Assembly (NCBI RefSeq): GCF_030268205.1
Contig: NZ_BSQF01000002.1
Location: forward strand, 992,001 to 1,056,000
Direction: 5' to 3'
DNA length: 64,000 nt
Origin: Allomuricauda sp. NBRC 101325
GTDB lineage: Bacteria; Bacteroidota; Bacteroidia; Flavobacteriales; Flavobacteriaceae
The notes beneath the pieces were generated by a model, which had not been told where the DNA came from, searched no databases, and saw nothing but the letters and a program-made list of their open reading frames with translations. The translations under genes and the position numbers were made by a program. Below, in pieces: positions 51,607-60,203 of the stretch (its first letter is position 1; each line of letters begins with the position of its first letter).

Positions 51607-53823
51607 TTATCTCAACAAATCAAATCTGTGCGTGTATTTAATGGTCAAAGTTTGATTGTTCAAGGCATCGAGCACATCATCATCCTTAACCACATTGAAC
51701 ACCACAAAAAGTCCTGTATTTGCATTTTGAAGCCATCCAAAACGTGCATTTACCGAAGTGATGTTCGATACATTGTTTCGCTGAATCAAACTCTGCACAA
51801 ATATTCGTGGTGTAAAGGAATAGGAAAGGCGAAGACCACCCACTAATGCGGTTAAATCTCCTGTGTCCAATTGAATATCGCTATGACTCATGGTCAAGGA
51901 GCTGTTGAATTTATCCCCAATCCTAAAATTTGCCGTACCACTGTTGGTAATTTGGTGTCCATTGAAGTATCCACCAATGATGGTCCGTGTATTAAAGGAC
52001 AGGGCATTGTTAGGGTTGGTAATGATGACCAATTGTAATTCCTCATTGTTATAATACCCAACAGGAACGGTTACATCGGAAATGGTAAAATCTTCAAAAA
52101 CCTGTTCTGCGGTAAAATTGATTCCGGTATGAATTTCCAATCCACTTTTAAAAACCCAATGGTTGTCTACATGCATAAAACTCGTGACTAGTTGATCATC
52201 AAAGTTCCAATACCCTCGATAGGATAGGTGTGGTCGAATCTCCAATAATTGTCCGGCATTTTTAAATCGATGGGTTTTAAATATCAAAGCTTCAGGTTTT
52301 CTAAAGGCAGTCCGTTGCAAGAACCCCACCTCGGGATTAAAACCTTCGCCCACTTCGGTGTACCCAAGATTCATGCGCCAACCGCTCCAATCATAATTCC
52401 CCATTAATTTAAAGGCATGGTCGTTTTTCTCAATGCCGGGGGTTACACTTTTGGCCACAAAACCTGTGATTTCTGCCTTATTTCCTATACCCCATTTGCC
52501 ATCCACGGCAAAAACACGGTTGTAATCATCTTCCAGATCCCCAAGACCTGCACGGTTGATAAAAATTCCACCAACCGAAGAGCGAGTTCCCGAAACATTA
52601 TGATTGACCCTTGCCACGGTAAAATTGTTCTTTTCTATTCCTGCATCGCCAACATCGTCGGTGAACATGCTCAAAAAGCCCACATTGGTTTGCCCCACTT
52701 TACCAGATAATCGAGCCCCACCAATAATCGGAACCAAACTTCCATCATTACTTATTCCAATACGTCTACTAAAAAATAAATCCACTTCTCCAGGGCTTCC
52801 CACACTGAATTGGCCTGCATTTTCCAAGAAAAAGGCCCTCTTCTCAGGAAAAAACAGGTTGAACCTGTCCAAGTTTACTTGTTGGTCATCTACTTCCACC
52901 TGGGCAAAATCCGTGTTATAGGTTAAGTCAAGTGTTAAACTGGGCGTGACACTGTATTTTACATCCATCCCTGCATCAAAATGGGTGTCAGTTTCATTGG
53001 GATCTACAGATTTATCATTTACATATTGACCCAATACATAAGGAATCAATTTTAGGTTGCCAGGGTTTTTAAGGTTCAAACCTTCTAAATTTCCAGCGAG
53101 TGATAGGCGTTTCATGTCAAAACCAAGCGGTAAAGAGGTCCAATACGCTGTTTCGGTATTCTTACTGATGTTTCGTTGAAAATTCAGCCCCCATGTTTTA
53201 TTATCTCCAGGGGCAAAACGCAATGATCTAAATGGAATGGCAAATTCAGCACTCCAGCCGTAATCTCCCAATTGAGATTTTACTTTCCAAGTGGCATCCC
53301 AATTAATATTGGTTCCCCCGATTACCCCACCTTGTTGACGGTTGGCATTATTATTTCCTTTTCCTTCGTTATCAATTTGTGCATCATATTCCATGCCTTG
53401 GGCATTGGTGCCGAACAAAAATCCATTCTGTCGGTCGTGGTACGTGTCAATGATAAAAAGAAAGCTATCCTCGTCATTCAAATCGGCATCCCTACGCGAA
53501 TCGGACACCACAATATTTTTGGCATCGGTATCATAACACACCACGGAAACATAAAAAGTTGTCGCCGTGTAGGCAATACGTACCTCGGTTTTTTCGGAAA
53601 CGGGAGCCCCGTAATTGGGGCGAATCTGTAATAAATCGGTTATCGCAGGAACCGCTTGCCAAATAGGGTCGTTGATGACATCGCCATCCACTTGAAGGTC
53701 TTGTTCAAGAAGTGTGGCTTGGTAGGTCGGTTTTGCAATTGAAGATGTATTTTGTTGAGCTTGAATCGTTAGCAAGGAGCTGAACAATGCTATCAAAAGC
53801 AATGGCCTTAATGATTTGTACAT
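51607..53823 (-). CDS. DUF5916 protein with CBM9-like N-terminus, outer-membrane associated
   Basis: 738 residues with a signal peptide (LIALFSSLLTIQAQ). Residues ~35-230 match a family-9 carbohydrate-binding-like fold (VDGDVINDPIWQAVPAITDLLQ, SFLFIIDTYHDRQNGFLFGTNAQG). The long remainder is DUF5916, a beta-rich region that reads as an outer-membrane barrel (DLTYNTDFAQVEVDDQQVNLDRF, FFPEKRAFFLENAGQF) and ends in TIKYTHRFDLLR. It may bind glycans at the cell surface or be part of an import path; direct function is unknown. Single gene, divergent from the DUF4251 gene. Confidence 0.88.
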   Translation of the reverse strand: MYKSLRPLLLIALFSSLLTIQAQQNTSSIAKPTYQATLLEQDLQVDGDVINDPIWQAVPAITDLLQIRPNYGAPVSEKTEVRIAYTATTFYVSVVCYDTDAKNIVVSDSRRDADLNDEDSFLFIIDTYHDRQNGFLFGTNAQGMEYDAQIDNEGKGNNNANRQQGGVIGGTNINWDATWKVKSQLGDYGWSAEFAIPFRSLRFAPGDNKTWGLNFQRNISKNTETAYWTSLPLGFDMKRLSLAGNLEGLNLKNPGNLKLIPYVLGQYVNDKSVDPNETDTHFDAGMDVKYSVTPSLTLDLTYNTDFAQVEVDDQQVNLDRFNLFFPEKRAFFLENAGQFSVGSPGEVDLFFSRRIGISNDGSLVPIIGGARLSGKVGQTNVGFLSMFTDDVGDAGIEKNNFTVARVNHNVSGTRSSVGGIFINRAGLGDLEDDYNRVFAVDGKWGIGNKAEITGFVAKSVTPGIEKNDHAFKLMGNYDWSGWRMNLGYTEVGEGFNPEVGFLQRTAFRKPEALIFKTHRFKNAGQLLEIRPHLSYRGYWNFDDQLVTSFMHVDNHWVFKSGLEIHTGINFTAEQVFEDFTISDVTVPVGYYNNEELQLVIITNPNNALSFNTRTIIGGYFNGHQITNSGTANFRIGDKFNSSLTMSHSDIQLDTGDLTALVGGLRLSYSFTPRIFVQSLIQRNNVSNITSVNARFGWLQNANTGLFVVFNVVKDDDVLDALNNQTLTIKYTHRFDLLR

Positions 53824-53916
53824 AGTGGTTTGTTTAGTTGGTGTGTTAAATATAAGCTATAATCCAAAGGAATGCACATGGGATTTCGTAAATTGTAAGT
53901 GACTAAACATGAGACT

Positions 53917-54474
53917 ATGAGGGCGTTCTTTAAAATTGGTTTTATTGCATCGTTTCTTTTCTTCGCCGCTTGTGCTTCCACTTCCAATACAAGTGCAACC
54001 CCTGAAGAATTGGCTGCTTTTGAAAAAATGGTAGCGAACCAACAGTTTGAAATAAATGCGACCTGGGCCCAACCCATGGCCACCCAAAGTTTAAATAGTA
54101 TTGCAAATGCAGGTTTGTTGCCCCCAGGCAGTACGGCCAATCGTATCGACATCACAGGCACAGGTGGCTATCTTCGGATGTGGGATGGAAAAGTGAAGGC
54201 AGACCTTCCCTTTTTTGGGGAAAGACGTATGGGCGGTACCTATTCTTCGGACAAAGTAGGAATCAAGTTTGATGGAGAACCAACAGACTTGACATTTGAG
54301 CCAGCTAAAAAAGGGAGTGGCTATACTGTAAAATTTAATATTACCGAAGGAGCGGAATCCTATCAAGTGGTTGCAAATATTTACCCCAATCAATCTGCAA
54401 GACTTATGGTTGCCAGTTCCCAGCGCACCAATATTTGGTATCAAGGGAATCTTTCCGAATACACACCCGAATAA
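53917..54474 (+). CDS. DUF4251 lipoprotein
   Basis: 185 residues from the ATG at 53917, which begins the lipoprotein signal (ASFLFFAAC). The mature region has the DUF4251 pattern: a helical start (TPEELAAFEKMVANQQFEINATWAQP), then a beta-sandwich with FFGERRMGGTYSSDKVGIKFDGE and a closing SSQRTNIWYQGNL. Found almost only in Bacteroidota. Function unknown. Confidence 0.85.
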   Translation: MRAFFKIGFIASFLFFAACASTSNTSATPEELAAFEKMVANQQFEINATWAQPMATQSLNSIANAGLLPPGSTANRIDITGTGGYLRMWDGKVKADLPFFGERRMGGTYSSDKVGIKFDGEPTDLTFEPAKKGSGYTVKFNITEGAESYQVVANIYPNQSARLMVASSQRTNIWYQGNLSEYTPE

Positions 54475-54566
54475 ATACGGAGGAAGAAGATGTAAAATCC
54501 TGCAGAGGTTCCATGAATTTATTATAGTTTTATAGGTTCAGAAACCAAAATAACTCATCTAACAAA

Positions 54567-55754
54567 ATGAAAATTAATCCAATTTTTAAGCGGTCCCTTT
54601 TTGTGCTCGCTGTTACGGCCTTTGTTGTTTCCTGTAATGGAAAAAAGGAAAGTGCAGATGACGCAACTGCTGAAGAGACCACAGAAGTTGAAACAGATTC
54701 CTTGAGTATTCTTTTAAAACGATTGAATCTTCCTGAAGGATTTTCCATTTCGGTCTATGCCAAAGATTTGGATGGAGCGCGTTCCATGGCGATGGGCGCG
54801 GACGGAACCCTTTTCGTAGGAACCCGAAACGAAGGTAAAGTGTATGCCGTTAAAGATATCGATGGCGATTACAAAGTGGACGAAACCTATACCATTGCAA
54901 CCGATTTGGAACAGCCCAATGGTGTAGCCTTTAAAGATGGTGCATTGTACGTAGCAGCCGTAAGCCGTTTGTTCAAATACAACAATATTGAAGCGCAATT
55001 GGACAATCCACAAGAACCAGAATTGATCTATGACGATTACCCAACTGAGTTCCACCACGGCTGGAAATACATCGCTTTTGGTCCAGATGACAAATTATAC
55101 GTTCCTGTAGGCGCCCCTTGTAATATTTGTGATAGCGCCACTGTGGACAAACGTTATGCGTCCATTACCCGAATGGATCCCGATGGAAGCAACCGCGAAA
55201 TTGTGGCCAATGGAGTCCGAAACACGGTTGGTTTCACTTGGCACCCAGAAACCAAAGAGCTTTGGTTTACCGATAATGGTCGGGATATGATGGGAGACGA
55301 CATTCCTCCAGGGGAGTTGAACAAATTGACCGAAGTTGGACAGCATTTTGGTTATCCATTCTGTCATGGGGGGACCATTCCCGATCCTGAATTTGGTGAC
55401 CAACGTCCTTGTTCCGATTTTGTACCACCTGTACAGCCTTTAGGTGCACACGTTGCGGCTTTGGGGGTAAAATTCGGACAAGGTCCAATGTTCCCGGAAG
55501 CTTATCAAGGGCACGCATTTTTGGCCGAGCACGGCTCTTGGAACCGTTCCAAAAAGGCAGGTTACCGCATAACTTTGGTTAAACTGGAGAACGGAGAAGC
55601 AGTAAGCTACGAACCGTTTATTGATGGTTGGTTGGACGATGAAGCCCAAGAAGCCTTCGGTAGACCTGTGGATCTATTGTTCTTGAAAGATGGCTCCCTT
55701 TTGATTTCAGATGATTTTGGCGATGCCATTTATAGAGTTACCTATAAAGGTTAA
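54567..55754 (+). CDS. Sorbosone dehydrogenase-like (PQQ-type beta-propeller) lipoprotein
   Basis: 395 residues. A lipoprotein signal (TAFVVSC, lipid Cys19) and an acidic linker precede a six-bladed propeller: LPEGFSISVYAKDLDGARSMAMGADGTLFVGTRN, GVAFKDGALYVAA, HHGWKYIAFGPDDKLYVPVGAPCN, GVRNTVGFTWHPETKELWFTDNGRDMMGDDIPP, SWNRSKKAGYRI and GRPVDLLFLKDGSLLISDDFGD. This is the L-sorbosone/aldose dehydrogenase family that uses PQQ outside the inner membrane. PQQ biosynthesis genes are not in the window, and the true cofactor and substrate are unproven. Confidence 0.87.
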   Translation: MKINPIFKRSLFVLAVTAFVVSCNGKKESADDATAEETTEVETDSLSILLKRLNLPEGFSISVYAKDLDGARSMAMGADGTLFVGTRNEGKVYAVKDIDGDYKVDETYTIATDLEQPNGVAFKDGALYVAAVSRLFKYNNIEAQLDNPQEPELIYDDYPTEFHHGWKYIAFGPDDKLYVPVGAPCNICDSATVDKRYASITRMDPDGSNREIVANGVRNTVGFTWHPETKELWFTDNGRDMMGDDIPPGELNKLTEVGQHFGYPFCHGGTIPDPEFGDQRPCSDFVPPVQPLGAHVAALGVKFGQGPMFPEAYQGHAFLAEHGSWNRSKKAGYRITLVKLENGEAVSYEPFIDGWLDDEAQEAFGRPVDLLFLKDGSLLISDDFGDAIYRVTYKG

Positions 55755-55763
55755 GCTACAAGG

Positions 55764-56093
55764 TTAAATATTTAAAAGGTACCTGGGCAATGGGATTTCC
55801 TCCATTTTCCAGGTACTTTTTTTGTTTCGGTAATCGGTAATTTCCAAAAAGAACTTTGGTCGCCCATCTTCCGTAATCGGCAAAAGATATTCCATCACAT
55901 AAAGTGAATCCTTGTTGGTAAAAACAAATTCCAGTTTATTTCCACTGGCCGATTTCTCAATTACCCCATCCCTTAGTATCAAACAGGGCAGGTTAAAAAT
56001 GCTCTTGCTTTTGTGCCAGCAGAGATAGCGGAGTTTTCCACATTTGAGTTCATCGATTCGAACGATGAACTGATCATCCCTGCAAAAAGCCAA
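55764..56093 (-). pseudogene. Open frame without a normal start codon, possibly a truncated gene
   Basis: The minus-strand frame runs from a TAA near 56136 to its stop at 55764 and encodes a coherent protein: TIYWHDSNIKAVLAFCRDDQFIVRIDELKCGKLRYLCWHK...KFFLEITDYRNKKSTWKMEEIPLP. No ATG or GTG precedes the conserved-looking part; a TTG at 56093 or an ATT further up would be needed. It could be a rare-start gene, or the 3' remnant of a gene whose 5' end is lost. Family not recognised. Confidence 0.4.
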
Positions 56094-56179
56094 AACAGCT
56101 TTAATATTTGAATCGTGCCAATAGATGGTTAAGTAGGTTTAGGTTGGTTTGGTATTTGGGAAACGACGATTTTACCTTT

Positions 56180-56305
56180 CTAGTGTTCAGTTCGGTTTTT
56201 ATTGCTCCAATGTGCTCCGTGCAACCATCCTATCATATAAATGATAAAAGCAATAATTACCAAACTTGTGACCTGTAAGGTATTTATAGTTTCTAAAGTG
56301 GTCAT
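56180..56305 (-). CDS. 41-residue single-helix membrane microprotein
   Basis: From the ATG at 56305 the frame encodes MTTLETINTLQVTSLVIIAF and onward to HWSNKNRTEH, one membrane helix (~12-31) followed by a polar tail. A longer frame from 56365 adds 20 basic residues. No family is recognised; support rests on the clear helix and typical codons. Confidence 0.4.
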   Translation of the reverse strand: MTTLETINTLQVTSLVIIAFIIYMIGWLHGAHWSNKNRTEH

Positions 56306-56475
56306 TTTCCTATTTTTTACCAATCTACCGCATTTTCTCCAAGTTTTCTTTTCCCAATTGATCAATGGGTGGTTTGGATATATGGATAAGGGTTCTGGAT
56401 TGATGAATACAATTAAGGCGTAGGATTATTCTTCACTTTTAACTGATGCATTAGATTCAACTTAAACCAGAAAAA

Positions 56476-56534
56476 TTGTCCATTCAGTGGCGTAGTTCGT
56501 CCATTTTTTCCCAAGCGGTACTGCCGCAACTTTG
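56476..56534 (+). promoter_or_regulatory. Promoter/operator of the isochorismatase gene (AraC-type direct repeats)
   Basis: Two GTCCA half-sites start at 56478 and 56499, 21 bases apart (two helical turns). The second continues GTCCATTTT-TTCC and leads, 31 bases on, to a CAACTTTG -7-like element (CTTTG at 56530-56534). The same layout with identical spacings occurs at 57559-57617. Binding by the AraC regulator encoded at 59310 is inferred. Confidence 0.6.
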
Positions 56535-56575
56535 TTCCATCAAAAATTAAGTTTAATCAATTAAAAAAGAATACC

Positions 56576-57310
56576 ATGAAAAATTTGATGCGAACACTAA
56601 CACTGTTCATGATTACCGTAACGGGTGTATATGCCCAATTGCCAGAACCAGGTTTTATCATTGATGGATCTACCGCCATTGTGATCACCGACCCACAAAA
56701 CGATTTCCTTAGTCCTGATGGAGTGGCTTGGGGTGCCGTGGGACAAAGCGTTCAGGAAAACAACACCATCGAGAACTTGGAGACCATTTTTAAATTGGGC
56801 GAAGAATACAACATTCCCGTATTTGTTTCCCCACACTACTACTACGAGCACGATCACGTGTGGAAATTTGAGGGCACCCTAGAAAAATTGATGCACAACA
56901 TCAATATGTTCGACCGTGGAGACCAATTGAACGTAAAAGGATTTGAGGGTTCAGGTGCCGATTGGTTGCCTCGCTACAAAAAATACATTAATAATGATAG
57001 GGTAGTGGTGACCAGTCCCCACAAAGTATTTGGTTCAGAATCCAACGATTTGGCTCTACAATTACGTAAACAAGGGGTGGACAAAGTGATCTTGGCAGGA
57101 ATGTCTGGTAACCTGTGTGCCGAATCGCACATGAGGGAATTGGTGGAGAACGGTTTTGAAGTTGCTGTTGTAGGTGACGCCACTGCTTCTGCCAAATTAC
57201 CTGGATTGGATGGCGACCAAGCTGCCCAGACCAACTATAAAATGATTTCCAGCAAAGTATTCACTACGCAAGAATTGGTAAAAGAATTGAAAATGCAACC
57301 GAAAAAATAA
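56576..57310 (+). CDS. Secreted isochorismatase-family cysteine hydrolase
   Basis: 244 residues with a cleaved signal peptide (LFMITVTGVYAQ). The catalytic triad of the family is visible: Asp in VITDPQNDFLSP near 38, Lys in the RVVVTSPHKVFGSES region, and Cys181 in MSGNLCAESHMREL preceded by a cis-peptide loop. The enzyme hydrolyses an amide or ether; secreted members of this family are little studied. It has its own terminator, and its promoter matches that of the next operon. Confidence 0.87.
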   Translation: MKNLMRTLTLFMITVTGVYAQLPEPGFIIDGSTAIVITDPQNDFLSPDGVAWGAVGQSVQENNTIENLETIFKLGEEYNIPVFVSPHYYYEHDHVWKFEGTLEKLMHNINMFDRGDQLNVKGFEGSGADWLPRYKKYINNDRVVVTSPHKVFGSESNDLALQLRKQGVDKVILAGMSGNLCAESHMRELVENGFEVAVVGDATASAKLPGLDGDQAAQTNYKMISSKVFTTQELVKELKMQPKK

Positions 57311-57345
57311 ACGTCTGTGTTTGTGATGTTGTAGTTGAGTAAGAG

Positions 57346-57377
57346 AGGTCGAACCATAGGTTCGGCCTTTCTTTTTT
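57346..57377 (+). terminator. Rho-independent terminator after the isochorismatase gene
   Basis: AGGTCGAACC-ATA-GGTTCGGCCT is a 10-bp stem with one G-T pair and a 3-base loop, followed by TTCTTTTTT. Confidence 0.88.
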
Positions 57378-57394
57378 GTTGATAGGCCGAAATG

Positions 57395-57492
57395 CGTCAT
57401 TCTGAATCTGTCTGTCGGCAGACAGGTTTATTTCAGAATCTCATCCTATTGATTATAAAATGATGAGAACCTGAAACGAGTTCAGGTTGACG
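57395..57492. repeat. 98-bp interspersed element with near-inverted ends
   Basis: It starts CGTCATTCTGAA and ends TTCAGGTTGACG (reverse complement CGTCAACCTGAA), with an inner palindrome CTGTCTGTCGGCAGACAG and a GAATCTCATCC...GATGAGAACC pair. The TCATTCTGAA...TTCAG form is a common dispersed intergenic element in flavobacteria. It is unlike the 87-bp repeat in sequence but alike in architecture. Confidence 0.65.
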
Positions 57493-57558
57493 AACGCTTC
57501 CTTAGAAAACACCCTCTTATTTATTAATAATCAATAAGATATTACGCAATGGGGAAAA

Positions 57559-57617
57559 TCGTCCAAGGAGTTGCGGCATCTGTCCATTTTATCCGAACAG
57601 GTATCAACGCACCTTTG
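57559..57617 (+). promoter_or_regulatory. Promoter/operator of the CMD-YHS-DUF1348 genes (AraC-type direct repeats)
   Basis: GTCCA half-sites start at 57561 and 57582 (21 bases apart). The second reads GTCCATTTT-ATCC and is followed, again 31 bases on, by CTTTG at 57613-57617. Besides the half-sites it shares AGT-GCG, GGTA and CGCA-CTTTG blocks with 56476-56534, while the rest differs. Confidence 0.6.
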
Positions 57618-57664
57618 TAATGTCAATAGTGACAAACCATTTATGAATTAAAAAACAGAAAGTT

Positions 57665-58210
57665 ATGACACGTTTACAAGCATTAGATCCTAAAGTAGCC
57701 ACTGGAAGATCAAAAGAATTATTCGACGGTATCCAAGCCAAATTGGGCATGGTACCAAACATGATGCGAACCATGGGGAACTCCTCGGCCGTTTTGGAGG
57801 GGTATTTAAACTTGAGCGAAGCCTTGGGCAAAGGATCCTTGGGCGGTAGATTGGGCGAATTGTTGGCCTTGTCCGTTGCAGAGTCCAACGCCTGTAATTA
57901 TTGCCTTTCCGCGCACTCCTTTATCGGCGAGAAATTGGTAGGTATCGACACCAACACGCTTCAAGCGGCAAGAGAGGGCATCAACTCCGACCCAAAGGTG
58001 GCCGCAGCGCTTCAGTTTGCCAAAACCTTGATCAACAAAAACGGACGCGTTTCCTCCGAAGATGTGGAAGCCGTTAAAGCTGCAGGCTATACCGATGGTG
58101 CCGTGGGAGAGATCGTGGCGCACGTAGCCTTGAACATCTTGACGAATTATTTCAACAATACTGCCAACACCGACATTGATTTCCCAGTGGTGGAAGTGGC
58201 AACAGTGTAA
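57665..58210 (+). CDS. Carboxymuconolactone decarboxylase/AhpD-family protein
   Basis: 181 residues, all helical. The AhpD-type redox motif is Cys77-x-x-Cys80 in ESNACNYCLSAHS, with the following His as proton relay; GRLGELLALSVAESNACNYC is the typical core helix. It would reduce peroxides or act as a small thiol oxidoreductase; true decarboxylase activity is unlikely because of the CxxC. It is the first gene of a rightward set with YHS and DUF1348 proteins and, further on, the AraC regulator. Confidence 0.9.
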   Translation: MTRLQALDPKVATGRSKELFDGIQAKLGMVPNMMRTMGNSSAVLEGYLNLSEALGKGSLGGRLGELLALSVAESNACNYCLSAHSFIGEKLVGIDTNTLQAAREGINSDPKVAAALQFAKTLINKNGRVSSEDVEAVKAAGYTDGAVGEIVAHVALNILTNYFNNTANTDIDFPVVEVATV

Positions 58211-58238
58211 TCAATCCATAATCTTAAAATCAAAAGCA

Positions 58239-58706
58239 ATGAAAACAATTAAAAAGCTAGTCCTTTTCGGAATTGTATTGTTTGCCGCCATCAGCGCGCA
58301 AGCCCAAACCCCACCTGTAGACGATAACGGTCTTGCCATTGGTGGGTACGATGTGGTTTCCTATTTTTCGGGAAAAGCGGCACACGGAAGCAAAAGTTAT
58401 GCGGTAAAGCACAACGGTGCTACCTATTATTTTGCCAACAAGGCGAACCAAAGTGCCTTTAAAAAATCTCCGAACAGTTATTTGCCTCAGTTTGATGGGT
58501 ACTGTGCTTGGGGTGTGGGTGCCAAGGAAGCCAAATTCCCTATCAACCCAGAAACCTATACTGTGATCGATGGTAAACTGTACCTGTTCTTTAACGGACC
58601 GTTCAACGGGGAGCCTTTCAATACCTACGAGGATTGGGGACAACGCACTACGGAGCTTAAAAAGGCAGCACATGCCAATTGGCCCAAAGTGAAGAATAGC
58701 AAATAG
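58239..58706 (+). CDS. Exported YHS-domain protein
   Basis: 155 residues from the ATG at 58239; the frame upstream overlaps the CMD gene end and lacks a signal. The signal peptide ends AAISAQAQ. The YHS-like region is GLAIGGYDVVSYFSGKAAHGSKSYAVKHNGATYYFANKAN, then FDGYCAWGVG, with one Cys. YHS proteins often bind metal; this exported type is found next to redox enzymes. It follows the CMD gene by 28 bases. Confidence 0.85.
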   Translation: MKTIKKLVLFGIVLFAAISAQAQTPPVDDNGLAIGGYDVVSYFSGKAAHGSKSYAVKHNGATYYFANKANQSAFKKSPNSYLPQFDGYCAWGVGAKEAKFPINPETYTVIDGKLYLFFNGPFNGEPFNTYEDWGQRTTELKKAAHANWPKVKNSK

Positions 58707-58772
58707 TTTTAATTATCTGAGAGGGGTGGGATTGTAATGGTCCTGCCCTTTTTCAATCAAAAAAACACCAAC

Positions 58773-59189
58773 ATGGAAACAGAAATAAAATATCCCATTC
58801 CACCTTTTACGGCTGAAACCGCTCGCGACAAGGTACAATTGGCCGAAGATGCCTGGAACAGCCAAGACCCTGAAAAGGTAAGCAAAGCGTACACCATTGA
58901 CACCGAATGGCGTAACCGTTCCCAGTTTGTGAACGGGCGCGAAGAAGTGGTTGCCTTTTTGACCGAGAAGTGGCAAAAAGAAAAAAATTACAAACTAAGA
59001 AAGGAACTATGGGCCTTTACCGACAATAAGATTGCAGTTCGGTTTGAATACGAATACCAGAATGCAGAGGGAGCGTGGATTCGCGCGTATGGGAACGAGA
59101 ATTGGGAGTTCAACGAGCAAGGGCTTATGCAAAAACGCTATGCCAGCATCAACGACCTGCAGATAAACGAATCAGAGAGAAGACTTTGA
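58773..59189 (+). CDS. DUF1348 (NTF2-like) protein
   Basis: 138 residues from the ATG at 58773. The DUF1348 pattern is complete: [67 protein letters not shown] and [19 protein letters not shown]. The NTF2-like cone has a polar pocket, but the substrate is unknown. No signal peptide. It lies 66 bases after the YHS gene in the same unit. Confidence 0.88.
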   Translation: METEIKYPIPPFTAETARDKVQLAEDAWNSQDPEKVSKAYTIDTEWRNRSQFVNGREEVVAFLTEKWQKEKNYKLRKELWAFTDNKIAVRFEYEYQNAEGAWIRAYGNENWEFNEQGLMQKRYASINDLQINESERRL

Positions 59190-59309
59190 TTTCAGACGTC
59201 AGACGTCAGACGTCAGATATCAGATTTCAGACTTCAGACTTCAGAAAACTGACTCCTGATCACTGATAACTGATCATTGATAATTGACAATTGTTTATTG
59301 AACATTGAT
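59190..59309. repeat. Simple-sequence tract of CAGACGT/ACTTCAG and TGATAA phrases
   Basis: The 120 bases before the AraC gene hold tandem CAGACGT units (about 59195-59215), then TCAGATTTCAGACTTCAG phrases and ACTGATAACTGATCATTGATA phrases. No promoter consensus stands out. The same phrase vocabulary is found at 39910-40000. Confidence 0.6.
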
Positions 59310-60194
59310 ATGGACATCTACAACACCAACACGCTCATCGACGAACAAACGGGAAACCTGGCCTTTAAACTCTCCGAATTTGAGAGCAGCTGTCAGTTTT
59401 GCGACACGCACCGTTTAAATTACTATTCCTTGATATGGATAAAAAAGGGGAGGGGTACCGCCCAAGTGGACTTTTCGGAGTACACGTTTACGCCAAACAC
59501 CCTAATTGCCGTAACGCCCTATCAACCTTTTGCGTTTACCGAGGATGAACCGTTGGAGGGCGTGGTGTTGAATTTCCATCCCGATTTTTTCTGCATCCAC
59601 AAGCACCACGAACAGGTGGCCTGTAATGGGGTGCTGTTCAACAATATTTACAGTCCGCCCATGCTCTGTGTTACCGACGATATGTGCCAAAGTTTTGAAC
59701 TGGTACTGGAGCAGATGTATGCCGAAGTGCAAAAATCGGAACTTGCGCAGTACGAGTTGTTGGTCTCTTACCTTAAAATATTCTTGATCACGGCATCGCG
59801 TGCCAAGGCCAAGCAACAGCCCGAAGCCCTGGAGGGCACGCCCGAAGAAAAGGAGCCCTTTATCCTGCAAAAGCTCAAAAACCTGATAGAAACGCATTAC
59901 AAGACCATGCACTCCGCTGGGGAGTATGCCGATCTGTTGAACATAAGCCCAAAGGCGCTGGCCAAGATGACCAAGAACCATTTTAACAAGACCATGACCA
60001 ACCTGATCAGCGAACGGATCATTATAGAGGCCAAGCGCGAGCTGTACCTTACCAACAAAACGGTAAAGGAGATTGCCTATGACCTTGGGTATGACGATGA
60101 GCACTACTTTAGTCGATTTTTTAAGAACAATGCGGACATTTCGCCCAAAACCTATCGCGAAACGGTGGGCTTTGCCCGCGCCGCCATGGCCTAA
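59310..60194 (+). CDS. AraC-family transcriptional regulator
   Basis: 294 residues from the ATG at 59310. The N-terminal ~150 residues form a cupin-like sensor (GRGTAQVDFSEYTFTPNTLIAVTPYQPFAF). The C-terminal ~100 residues are the double helix-turn-helix, with HYKTMHSAGEYADLLNISPKALAKMTKNHF and the signature KTVKEIAYDLGYDDEHYFSRFFKNNADISPKTYRE. It should bind direct repeats near promoters; the matching GTCCA repeats before the isochorismatase and CMD genes are likely targets. It lies directly downstream of the genes it is thought to control. Confidence 0.92.
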   Translation: MDIYNTNTLIDEQTGNLAFKLSEFESSCQFCDTHRLNYYSLIWIKKGRGTAQVDFSEYTFTPNTLIAVTPYQPFAFTEDEPLEGVVLNFHPDFFCIHKHHEQVACNGVLFNNIYSPPMLCVTDDMCQSFELVLEQMYAEVQKSELAQYELLVSYLKIFLITASRAKAKQQPEALEGTPEEKEPFILQKLKNLIETHYKTMHSAGEYADLLNISPKALAKMTKNHFNKTMTNLISERIIIEAKRELYLTNKTVKEIAYDLGYDDEHYFSRFFKNNADISPKTYRETVGFARAAMA

Positions 60195-60203
60195 CCCCAA
60201 CCT

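Larger units (their letters stand above)
57311..57664. other. Intergenic region: terminator, hairpin repeat and shared promoter
   Basis: The 354 bases between the isochorismatase and CMD genes hold no gene. In order they contain a rho-independent terminator (57346-57377), a 98-bp near-inverted repeat element (57395-57492), an AT-rich spacer, and the GTCCA-type promoter (57559-57617). Confidence 0.75.
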
